Positions 23,126-34,800 of a stretch of 64,000 nucleotides of DNA are shown here, one piece after another; position 1 is the stretch's first letter, and every line of letters starts with the position of its first letter. This stretch comes from Fremontodendron californicum (taxonomy: Eukaryota; Streptophyta; Magnoliopsida; Malvales; Malvaceae). The stretch covers positions 34,857,301 through 34,921,300 of the forward strand of contig JAULJL010000003.1 of assembly GCA_030761205.1 (NCBI GenBank), in the 5' to 3' direction. Under the pieces are notes generated by a model that worked only from the letters and a program-made list of their open reading frames with translations, had not been told where the DNA came from and did no database searches. Made by a program: the position numbers and the translations under genes.

Positions 23126-23652
23126 GGGTAAATATGAAAAACATGTTCTCAATAATTGAATAATTGTTAAATGGTCTAATAGTTAAGAGTTATATGAAAA
23201 AGAGAAATGTAAAGTTAGAAATTGTAAGAAAGCATATTGTAATGAAAAAACTTTCTTTTTCTTTCTCCTTCCATTAAAGAATTATTATTTTTTTTAAAAT
23301 TTTAATTAAAAATAAATTAAAAAATTAAATATTTATTTTTTAAAAAATAAAAAAATTAATGTTTGAAATATTATTTGTATTATTTATTATTTATTTAATT
23401 TTTTTAATAAAAAAGTAAATTTTAAAATTTTAAAAAAATTTATGTTTTAAAATTAAAAATTTTGTTTTTAGAAAAATTTATTTTTAATTAAAAAATAAAT
23501 TAAAAATAAGAGAAAAAGAGAGAATAAAATTTTGTTATCAAGGCTAATTTTATCTTTATAATTTTTTTAATAATTTTTTTAAAATAATTTTTACTCATTA
23601 TGTTATTTAATAATTATTGTATTAAAAAGAATATATTTTTTAAATTTATCCA
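23126..23652. mobile_element. MITE family A, copy 2
   Basis: Left end GGGTAAATATGAAAAACATG and right end AAATTTATCC. Flanked by AGTTAATT (23118-23125 and 23653-23660); the match extends one further base (AAGTTAATT). Same AT-rich interior and inner inverted sequence as the copies at 3672 and 49925. Confidence 0.8.
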
Positions 23653-23660
23653 AGTTAATT

Positions 23661-24116
23661 TTTATCCATAAAAAATTATGTATGTGCTACCTTTATATCC
23701 ATGGACTTTTTTAGCTTTGTGAAAAGCACCCAATTATGACGGAGATGCTCCCATTTGCTTGTTTGTAATTATGGGATACCATTTGTCTTTGTCCCCTTAA
23801 ATTGGACCCACTAATAATTATGACAATTATTTAAAAAATAAATTTAACGAGTCTTTTAAGATATTATTTAAAATTATTATTTATAATAATATTTTTATTT
23901 AATATATTAAAAATATGAATAAAATTATTAATTTTTATATTAATATAATATTTTTATTATAAATAATATATTAATTAATTTTAAAAAATATTTTAAAAAC
24001 ACTAATTAACAAAACCTTTATTTTAATTACAAATTTATATCAAAGCAAGATGTCCACGTTTTTCCTCTTTCCCCCTTTCTTGCTCATCATCAATTCTCTA
24101 ATTCTCTGTCTCTGAC

Positions 24117-24147
<31 letters not shown>

Positions 24148-24478
24148 GATATTTGTGGCATAAATTTAGATATAATTTTTCTTTTTTTTTTTATTTTATA
24201 ATTAAAATTCATGTTAGTAGAGTTTGAAAAAAAATATATAAATTCAAAATATTATTACTCCGTAGATTGACAATAAATTTTTTTAATTTCACAAGTAAAG
24301 TTAATAAATTATTATATATCTTATTTATTTATTTTAAATATAAATTAAAAATATATGTCAATTTTTTAATCTCGCTTGTGAAATTAAAAAATTTCATTAT
24401 CAGTGTACATAATAATAATCTAAATTCAAATTATAGTATTCTCCTATACATAAAAGAAAAGAATAAATAAATAAATAA
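23661..24478. other. AT-rich intergenic
   Basis: Contains an imperfect AT-rich palindrome (about 23850-24005) and a T-run at about 24118-24142. No gene. Confidence 0.5.
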
Positions 24479-24487
24479 CTAAGTATA

Positions 24488-24688
24488 AAATATTTTATCA
24501 ACATTTGGTTGGTTAGAGTGGTAAAATGACTTCAATTCTCAAGATGAGAATCAAGGTTCAAATCATAGGAGTCACCAATGTTGGGAAGGCTTTATCATCA
24601 TTATACTCTCGGCCCTCTAGAGATTAATTTTTCATTAATCATAAAATAAAGATAGGGAAACACCCTAGATTTAAAATAAAATAAAAAC
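24488..24688 (+). mobile_element. tRNA-derived SINE
   Basis: 201 bp flanked by exact CTAAGTATA duplications (24479-24487 and 24689-24697). The 5' part has pol III promoter-like boxes: A-box GGTTGGTTAGAGTGG (from about 24508) and B-box GGTTCAAATC (24555-24564). The 3' end is A-rich. Confidence 0.75.
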
Positions 24689-24697
24689 CTAAGTATA

Positions 24698-26085
24698 TGG
24701 TCTCTTTGACATCTAAATTCCTAAGATATAATTTTCAACTTTTTATTTTACATTTTGTAAATTGAGATCATCTAGAATTTAGATAAACCAATTTAGCTTG
24801 CTCTTAATAGCTGGGTTTACTCAAATTATGATACGGGATGGATTTGTATAAATATTTTTTGGATGAAATTAATTTGTATAATTATTTTAGATTTTAATCG
24901 CAATGCTCTCACTTGTATATAGAAAATTACTACTTATTAATGATTTATATCAAAAGCTCTTAAGGGAAGATTCTTGAAGTACTAAAATTTGATACTTCAA
25001 CTTGAAAATCTTACGTTCGAATCTTGAAGTAGAAAATTACAGATTCATGAAAATAAAAAAAAATAAAAAAAATTTTACTGTGTAATCCAAAATCATGGCA
25101 ATGAATATTTACTAAACCAAAGATTTAGATTGGTGAAAAAAATAATCGAACATTTGATTAAATTGTAAGTGATGTATTCTTTACTCGAAAAACTGAATTC
25201 AAAATTCCCTTTTTTAAATTTATTTATTTATTTTTTAAAAGTGATGAACAAAGCAAACAACAAAAGATGATTGCATACAACAATTACTGATTGATTAAAA
25301 GGATTTTCTTTAATGTACAAATATACTATAAGAAAGCAAAAGGTTGCATTATGTAAATCAGTATTGAAAAAATCAGGTTGTTTGATCAGACCGGTTTAAT
25401 AAAGAATTAGAGGCATGTCTGGTTCGATATATCATAAAATCATAGCTTTTACAAATTCGTGAAAAATTGGTAAAAATAGAAAAAACCGATTTCAAGCTAA
25501 TTTTATTATATGTGATGAGATTTGAACTTTTAACCTCTTAAATTTATATTAAAAATCATATCATTTAGCTAAATACATATTTTTTTTATAATTAAATCGA
25601 TCGATTCAATATGTTGAATCGCTACTCAAAGTTTCACATCGAAATTGATTTTTTAAACATTGATGTAAACAATTTGATGAAAGATTAAAGATGTACCCAT
25701 ATATGCAAAAACAAGATAGATTTTTGTATCTTTTTTTAATAGAGAAAAAAGTATCTTTTCCATTGAAAATATAGTTGTTTATGAGTTAGGTCATATGAGA
25801 TTTGGTTAATAAAAAATGTATTTATTTAAGACTAAACTCGATTTAATTCATAAATTTTAAAAAATATATATTTAAAATATTAAAAAATATTATATTAATA
25901 TTTTTATATATTAATATTAATATTTATAATTAAATTTAAATTTAAAATATTTTATTTTAAAATTGATCTAATTCAAGCCGGACGAATATATGCAACAGAT
26001 GTAATTGAAGCAAAGTGTAAATAGCATTTATTTTGAGGCTAAAATTTGGCGTACGTGTAAGCAATTGGAGAGTTCTAAGGTAAAT
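24698..26085. other. AT-rich intergenic, no gene
   Basis: Several decayed repeats. A B-box-like GTTCAAATCTC word on the minus strand near 25510-25520 may mark another old SINE, without a convincing A-box. Confidence 0.4.
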
Positions 26086-26089
26086 TATT

Positions 26090-26345
26090 TAGGGTGAGTT
26101 TAAAATAAGTTTTATTATATATAAATATGATAAAATTATATACAAATATGATAAATTATATAAAGATGTTATATTTGTATGTAATTTTTTTTTTTACTTT
26201 TTCATGATAAATTACATATAAATATGACAAATATGTTATATATTTATATAAATTTTTTTATATAAATATGACATAAATTATATATAAATATAATAAATTA
26301 TTTATATAATAAAACTTACGAAAAAATTATTTTAAAAAATTTCCC
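26090..26345. repeat. MITE-like repeat of ATATAAATATGATAAATTA units
   Basis: Inner words AAATATGATAAATTATATA repeat in both orientations. The edges AAGTTTTATTATATATAAAT and TTATATAATAAAACTTACG are inverted repeats. Related to 14280-14572. Confidence 0.5.
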
Positions 26346-26490
26346 TTCTAATTTTTCGTAAGCAATTGCGTGAAGCAACAATAGTGGAGGGGATCGTAAA
26401 GTCATTGTAAGAAACACATTGGGTTTAGAGAGTGAAATGGACAGATGGTAAAGGGTACGATGAATCCGGCCGCTTTATAACACCGTCTAA

Positions 26491-26956
26491 TTAAGGATGA
26501 TAATGGATAGAATAAATTCGAATATTTAAAATTATTTAATTTATTTTAATGAATTTAGATAAAATTTAAATATTATAATTATTATTTACAGTGAATTCAA
26601 AATAAATACGGATATAAAATTTTGAATATCAATAATTTAAATTTATATTATTTATACGAATAACGAATTCGAATATTCGAATCTAAATTCATTATTCTCT
26701 TATTTGAATTTAAAATTAATTTTTATTTAATTTTATATTTTTATTTAAATTTAAATTTTTTTAACTTACTGAATTCAGATATTTAACGAATTCGAATATT
26801 CAACGGATAATACTATTCAATTCGAATTCAAATTCGAATAGTAATATTCAGATTTAATACGAATGATAAACGAATTTAAATTTTAAAATAATTTTACAAA
26901 TTTAAATTCAAATATTATAAAAAATAATATATATTTAATCCACTATCATCCTTAAT
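26491..26956. mobile_element. hAT-like repeat with AATTCGAATATT words
   Basis: Ends TAAGGATGATAATGG and CCACTATCATCCTTA form a near-perfect 15-bp inverted repeat. Both subterminal regions carry GAATTCGAATATT/GGATTCG-like words related to 4293-6460. No matching TSD was found. Confidence 0.65.
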
Positions 26957-26959
26957 CCG

Positions 26960-29900
26960 ATCAATCCATCCATCAGAAAATTTTACATTTGATGTTATCA
27001 AATTTTTTTTTTAAGTTAAAACAAAAAGAGCTTCTTCTGTCTTGTGTTTGTCAAGCTCTGGTTATTTCAGTGGAAGCAAAACACAAAGGTAACCGGCATG
27101 ACTCTCGAGGGCCTTTCTTTTTTTTTTTTTTTTGGTTTCAAGGGCCTTTCTTTTTGATCTTTATTTTCTTTCATCTTTCTTTTAAATTTTCTTTTCCTTC
27201 TGTCTCCTATTGTCAGTGTTTTAAACACAAATTATAAATGTTTTGTTGGTTTTTAATTTTTTGTGTGTCTGTAAAACAAGACACGAGTGCCTTTTAATAA
27301 AGTCAGTCACTTATCCCTTTCATTTCATATTTTAGCTACAATTGTTGGTATGACATGACATCTCAATTCGAAACCTACCTTTCCCTTTACGAAGAAAAGC
27401 CAAAACTGCAATCCCCACGTGCTTTCTAGGGCCGTGGAACCACACTCTTTCTTTTATTTATTTATATCGTGTTTATATTTTTTATATCGTATAATATTTT
27501 ATGTTGGATTTTTTTATTGATCGTATTTATATTATGTTATATTCAAAATTATCAAGTTTTGAGTTTGAGCTCTCTATTTCAAAAGTGTTATATATATATA
27601 TATATATATGATAAGATTTATAGCGTGATAATCTCAGTATTTATATTTTGAGATTTTATCTTGAAATTATGTTAAAATTAACTAGTGTTGATCGTCCAAG
27701 GAGGTGATTAGGTTAAGGGGAAAAAATCTAAAAATCCCATTCATTTTATTATCAAAAATATTAACTAGTATTAAAAAGTATATTAAATAAAATTTATTAT
27801 TTCTTTTCGAGACTAAAAGATTATATTGTATTTCATTTTAATTTATATATATAGAGGATAAATTAATTTATATTTGTGTAAAATTGATTAGTTTTACACA
27901 TTTTTATAATTTTGTGTATAATTGATATTTTAACAAACCTGTCGTTAAATTTAGCAATATAATCGCACTCGTTTGTGCATATAAAATTTTGAATCGATCA
28001 AATATCTATATCATGTTTATTGAGAATACCATTTCTTTATACATTTAACGGTTTAATTTTTTTTAAATCAAATAAATAATTAGATATTTTTAATTTACTC
28101 GAAATTTGATATGCAATGACCTACATGAATAGATTATGAAATACAACAGTTAGATTAACAAATATAAATCATATAAAAAATTACGAAAGCGTGTGAAAAT
28201 AAATTAGTTTTACACTAAAATAAGTGAATCCCTTTTTATATTTATAAAATAAAATTTCAATAAAATTTTTTTAATTAATTTATTATTATTAATTATTAAC
28301 ATAAAAGTTTTTAGGGAATATTCTTTTTTTACTAAGTTTATTTTTCAAATCATTCAAAATCAAAATCGAATATAAAATTCAATCAGAAACAAAAATTTAG
28401 TGAAAAAAATCAATCAAACAAAAATAAAGTGACAAAATTGAATATTGAACTAAAATTCAATCAATCAAACAAATTGGCTTTTAATGTAAAAAATACAATA
28501 ACAAATATCAATCAAAATAAAATATAATAATCAAATTTTAATATTCACCTTATAATACTATCACAAATTTATCCTTTAACTTTAAAATCATTTTATAAAT
28601 TTAAAAATTTTCATCATTAATTAATATATAAAATAATAGTTTATAGGAATTCGTTGATGGCCTAAATTAGTAAATAAAGTGGGGATGGGAGGGCAAAACC
28701 GAGGCGAGAGAGAGAGAGAGGAATGTATGCGGTGGGGCTCTGAAGCAGCGCCAAAGGCGCAGGCCATCCGATGGCATCACTTTCTCTGCTAAATTATCAT
28801 CCTCGCTTACTCGCTTCTTTCTCGCGTGCATTTACATATCCCTTTATTCATTTTTTTTTATCGAATATATTTTGGATGGAATTTTAATGAAATTAGAGGA
28901 TTATCTCTTATTTCATTAAAGTATAGTTAATAAAAATTAATATATTAAATAATGAAACAAATGATATATTCTAATAATGCTGGTTGACTTTAAAATTTCA
29001 TGGATAATATATAAAATAATAAATTTAAAATTTAAATAAGTTATTAAGACTTTTAATTTTAATTATCAAACTGGATTTCATTTTTCATCTATTTTAAGCA
29101 GGTTAAAACTCTAAAACCAAAATTTAAGATATATGTCTAAATCCTAATATCACTTGTTGTTATTCGAATTTTTTATTTTTTTAAAGTATATATAATCAAA
29201 TATATGAAAAAATTTTAAAAAAATTAAATATACTCGTGTCGAATACATATTTGCATCCAATACTCACTTTTGAGTTCGAGTAACATAGTTGTCACCCTCA
29301 CTTCAAGTGGCCATTTTCATATTTTTTATTCAATAAATTTTATAGATTATGCATTTTGTTATTTTAGAAAAAAATATTTAAATAATAATTTTTAAATACA
29401 AAAAATTACTTTTTCAAAACTCGTTATCCAATGATATAAATAAAAAGCATGTTTTTTTTTTTTTTTTTTTTTTTAATTTTTACAAATGATATCGAATTAC
29501 ACAATAAAAAATATTTTTTCACATTTTTATAAAAAATCACTTTATGAATTTCAAAATTCGACTTATAATTTTTTTAAATAGATTCTTAAACTTTAAGATT
29601 GAAAGTGTTCTTACGAGATCATGTTATAAATAAATAATTAAAATATTATATAAACTCACATTTATAAATGACGTATTTTATAACTAAATATTGTAATAAA
29701 AATAGTTGCATATGAATTGTTTTGTATATTAAAACGAAAAAAAAAGAAAGAAAAGAATTAGATGAAAAAAGACAAATACAGAAAAAGTGTGACGCGCTGA
29801 AAAAGGCAAAGAAATGGGGGAAAGAGCATCTTCGAATCTAATGTTTAGTGAGAAAAATAAAAAAGGAAAAAGGAAAGAAAGAGAGAGGATGATGAGACTA

Positions 29901-31100
29901 GAGATACAAAAGACTGCTCTGCTGCTGTCTCTCTGACTCACTGAGCCTGCTTTGCCACACCAGTCGGGCGCTTTCACGGTTTCACCGCATTTGATGTCTT
30001 TCAATAACTGTGTTAAAGGGAGCATGAGTTGGTGTAATCGAGTTAAATTAAAATAATAATAATAATAATTAATTTAATTTAATTCAAATTTAATTTGAGA
30101 TATAAATTAAATTATTTAAATTTATTTGATTACGTTCGTTTATTTAATAAAAAATTAAATTGAATTTTTATATTTGATTTTAAATTTAATTATTTGTATT
30201 TGTATTTAAATTTAAATTTATTAATTAAAATGATAAAATATATATTAAAAAATTAATTAAATTTGTAAATATTCAAATTAAATATTGAAATACTCAAATT
30301 TAACTCATTCAATAACTCAAATAAATTAAATTTAAACTCGATTAGTTAATAACGGAACCAAATTCGAATTTCTTTTAAACCCAAACCAAATATCTTACAA
30401 ACAAAGTGTCTCGTTTAAGCCTAATCCTAACAACTAAAAACAACACGCCCATGATAGTTGCTGCTAAAAGCACCTCTGGCTTGGCCCCCATCTTTTCTTA
30501 CTCTTTACATTCACAACTCTCTCTCATTTTTCTTTTATGAGTTCGCTTAATTAATGTTTATATGTATCGATTAAAAATTATTTTTTAATAATTTTTTAAT
30601 AATTTTATATTTAATATATTATTTTTATCAAATTAAAAAAAATAATTATATTTTTATTTTTATATATATCACATTAATTAGTATCAACATTTCTCTTCTT
30701 TTATATATTTTCTATTTTTTAAATTTGTTTTCTTTTATTTATGATCCACTCTTCTGTGGCTATGTCTGCCTTTCACCAAACTGAATAAAAACAGAAACTG
30801 AAAAACATTTTACCCCCTTAAACGTTGGTCTTATTCTTTTGGACCATTTGGCTTCCCACTTTAACTATAATTTTTTTGGCCGATAACTTAACTGTAAAAT
30901 TTTAATACACATATTTACTTTTGAATTTCTAAAAATTCTTAAATCATATATATATATTTTTAATCTAAACTTTTTTTTTTCAACAGCTATCCAGAACTAA
31001 TCTTTGATGAGTTCTTTTTAGTGTTAAAGTTATCTTATTGTTTTATTCAGAAAAAATGAAGGCTAAAAAAAGTTGAAACAGATGTTGGTTTTTGTTGCAT
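26960..31100. other. Long intergenic stretch before ARF4
   Basis: AT-rich with TA (27590-27610) and GA (about 28705-28722) microsatellites and a T-run at 29453-29474. Two short regions of balanced composition (28680-28840 and 29780-30020) show open frames but no recognisable domain or splice structure. 29210-29300 is a decayed GTGTCGGACACG-type repeat. 30040-30370 is AT-rich repeat. Confidence 0.4.
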
Positions 31101-31249
31101 TGAATTGAAAACCCCCCCTTTTGTCTTGTTGGTAGGCCTCCCTCGCAGTGAAAAAAAGACTAAAGTAGACATAAAACTAAACTAAGTAATAGAAAAAAAG
31201 GTAAAAAAATTCAAAGTTGAAAAAAAAAAGCTAAAGATAAAAAAAGCAA

Positions 31250-31879
31250 AGAGAGAGCGGGAGGAGGGGTGGGTTCTTTACTGGTCTTGGCTTGTCCCCC
31301 CACCCAACACAGTTTCCTTGCTCTTTCACTGTCTCTCTCTCTTTCTCTTCAAGTCCAAAAGCCAAAAGCCACCACCACATTGGCTTTTTCTTGCCTTTTG
31401 TTTGCTGTGCTTCCTATAAGCAATTGTCTATGTCTGCTGCTCCTGCTCCCTCTTCTCAGTACCTGCAAATGGGGGAGGAATCATACTTTGAATTCCTTGT
31501 TATTATTTGACACCCTTTTTTTCTTTTTTCTTTTTTCTTTCTTCTCTCTACCCTTCACCATTCTGGCTTTGGTATCCTCTTTCAAAAAACATGACTTTCT
31601 TGTTCTTTTCTCTTCATTTTCATCTTCTTCCACTCTTCTCATGTTCTAGCTTTGTGGGTACCCCTTAAAAAGGAATATCAAAATTTTCTTGCCAATGATT
31701 TGACTTCAATTCCTTTATTTCTCAAGTTTTCAGCTTTCTGGGGGTACCCTTTTCTTTAATTACTCTCATTCTACTCTCTTCTTAAGTTTTCCTGATATTT
31801 TGTCTGGTGGAGTTAGTTGGTTATGTGGTTATACTTGCACTGAGGAGAAAAATTTTAAAAATAAAAACTTGGGGTGTTC
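31250..31879 (+). promoter_or_regulatory. Probable ARF4 5' leader with several upstream ORFs
   Basis: CT-rich sequence typical of plant 5' UTRs (CTCTCTCTCTTTCTCTTC near 31330-31350) runs to the ARF4 ATG. If transcribed unspliced, it holds upstream ATG ORFs at 31430-31510 (26 codons), 31591-31668 (25 codons), 31641-31649, 31695-31703 and 31823-31843, all ending before the main start. Upstream ORFs are known to lower translation of the related Arabidopsis ARF3/ETTIN and ARF5/MP mRNAs; the same role here is inferred. The transcription start is not visible. Confidence 0.5.
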
Positions 31880-34800
31880 ATGGAAATTGATCTGAACCAT
31901 GCAGTGAATGAGGTGGAGAAGGCTGCACTTTGCAATGGTGACTGTGACAAAAAAGCCAGCGCTTGTGTGTACTGTTTGTCCTCTTCATCTTCTTCATGTT
32001 CTTCAAACTCAGCTTCACCTCCTTGTTCCTCTTCTATTTATTTGGAGCTTTGGCATGCTTGTGCTGGTCCTCTTACTTCACTTCCAAAAAAGGGAAATGT
32101 TGTTGTTTACTTCCCTCAGGGTCACTTGGAACAAGTGGCCTCTGCCTCTCCTTTCTCTCCCTTGGAAATGTCCATCTTTGATCTTCCTCCTCAAATCTTT
32201 TGCAAAGTGGCGAATGTCCAGCTTCTAGTAAGTACTCAAATTTTCTTCTTTCACATTGAATTATGTTTGCATTCTTCCTATAAATTAGCTTCCCCCCTAA
32301 AGGTTATAACTTTGCCTTTCCTTTAAATTGGCTGCTTAAATTGAAGTCTCCTTTTTTTTTTTTTTTTCCAGGCCAATAAGGAGAATGATGAGGTCTATAC
32401 GCAGGTCACTTTACTTCCTCAGCCAGAGGTATATAATTCTTAATTGAAGCTATAGCCGACTGGCTTCTTTATATTGGTTTAGTATATTTGAGTGCCGTTA
32501 CTTGCATAATTTTAAGAAATGTTGTGATTTCGTGGTATTACTTTTATAGGGAAGTGGGGTTTTACGGTGCTCCTTAGGATTTAGTGACTTGAATGAATTC
32601 CTGTCAGCATACTCTTCCTTCTAAGAGAGGCACTCCAAATTTATGGTTTTGGTGATTTAAATTTGTGATTTTGTGCAGTTGGGAGTGCCTAATTTGGAGA
32701 GCAAGCAGCTGGATGAACTAGGTGTGGATGAGGGAGGTGGTGGATCGCCTGCAAAATCAACCCCTCACATGTTTTGCAAGACACTAACAGCTTCTGACAC
32801 TAGCACCCATGGAGGGTTCTCAGTTCCTCGTAGAGCTGCCGAAGACTGTTTTCCTCCGCTGGTGTGATTTTATAATTTTTAATCCTCATGTACTATTTAC
32901 CAGGCTGCCTATTGATCCTAGAAATTTCTTGTCTATGTAATGGTGATTGCCTTAATTTCAGGATTATAAACAGACGAGGCCCTCACAAGAACTTGTTGCC
33001 AAGGACCTGCATGGAGTTGTGTGGCGGTTTCGACATATATATAGGGGTAATTCAGATAGAGGTTTTGACATTTCTGATAGTATTTAGAATATGTTTTCAA
33101 TTGAAAGAAACATTGATAGAGCCGAATGTTTATTAATTTTTAGGTCAACCGAGGCGGCATCTCCTTACTACAGGCTGGAGTATTTTTGTGAGTCAAAAGA
33201 ATCTTGTTGCTGGGGATGCAGTGCTCTTTCTGAGGTGTGAATAGCTTTACCAATAAACAAATTGAAAGATGCATATGAACTTCTGACAGTAATTAATTAA
33301 TTCATTATGTTTTCCCCTTGAGTGGAGGACACAATTTTGAAGTTCTCTGATTTATCTTTTCTCAACATTGTAGGGGTGAAGATGGAGAGCTTAGGTTGGG
33401 AATTAGAAGAGCTGTACGACCAAGAAATTGTCTTCCTGAATCAGTTATTGCAAAACAGAATTCATATCCAAATGTTCTTTCTCCAGTGGCTAATGCAATA
33501 TCCACCAAAAGCATGTTTCATGTCTTCTACAGTCCAAGGTAAGTGTCTCTTTCTGCTTACTTCAAGAAATCAACTGGTATTTGTCAAAGAAAAGAAAAGG
33601 AATAAGCTGGTCATCTTCCTCTTGAGCTAAATTGTGTCATAGCGCATGATGTAGCACATGTATATTATTTATATTAAATTGCATCCAACTCTAGTAAGCA
33701 ATAAAGGATCTTCAATGAAAAGTATTATGTCTAAATTCTAAATTATAGTTGAAGAAACTTAGCATGAATATAAATTTTGTTATTATCTTTGATATTTAGC
33801 TCATATAAGACTGTAGTGAACTCGCATAGATCCATTTTTAGAAAAATCCTCATACACCAGGATGCAAGAAAAGAGATAAAGTGTATTCAGTTTTCCATAA
33901 TGATCCTACAGAGTGTATGAAGTGCAATTGCCTCTTCAAATATGAAATTGGACTTGCTGCTCGATGAAAAACTTGGGGAAATTTTGATGGTTAGACTTGT
34001 TGAGTGCAGAACTATGCCCACTAGCATAATAAAACTTTCAAGGTTCATAATTGATTGGAATTGTCCCCTCTTTGGGAGAGTAACAAAGAAATAAAGGAAT
34101 TACAATATGGATGGACCCATGACCAGACAGCTTAAGCATTTGGGTCAGGATGGTGCTTTTTTCTTTTTTGGTATAAAAAAGTTTCGGTGTGGGGAGGCTA
34201 CCCCAGTTCAAGGTCAGGGCATGCCACAGGCCTCAGAAAGGACCAACAGTGGTACTTACAGATCACCCACCAAGTGGACTGCTGGTGAGACTCGAACCTT
34301 GGTACTTGCCAAAGTGCTAATGAGTACTCAACCAACTGAACCAACCCACGTTGGCGAGGATGGTGCTTTTGTTAATGTATCAAGCTTTGATCCATTCCCC
34401 TGAACTGCTCTCCCAACAAGTGGTATTAGAGCGAAAAGTTTGACTAGGATGGTTTAATGCAACGCTTTTGGTAATGGCTCCTTGGGAAGCATGGATATGC
34501 TCTTGGTTAGTACAGTTGCAGTGGTTGTGTAGTAGGGGGATGTGGTGTTGGAAATTACTATGTTTTGGTCCATCCCTATATATAATCGTTTATTTCTTTG
34601 TTACTTCCTTGTTTGCGACTATTCAGAAATTCACAATCAGATGTTAACCTTAAAAGGAGTGACCATCTATATATGCTATTATTCCATTTAACAAGATTGA
34701 TATATAGCCAATGTTCCTGAGGCAGACCTAGATTATAATTTTTCTCCTCTGTAAAGCTTTAAGAACATCATTTATTGAAGGTTAGGCAAAACAAACTAGA

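Noticed and set aside
29729..30025. 98-codon open frame, minus strand
   Set aside because: The first half is of mixed composition and the rest is low-complexity Phe/Leu/Ser. No family resemblance or splice structure.
31269..31649. 126-codon open frame upstream of ARF4
   Set aside because: It begins at GTG, not ATG, lies in CT-rich leader sequence and has no recognisable domain. Only the true ATG upstream ORFs are reported.
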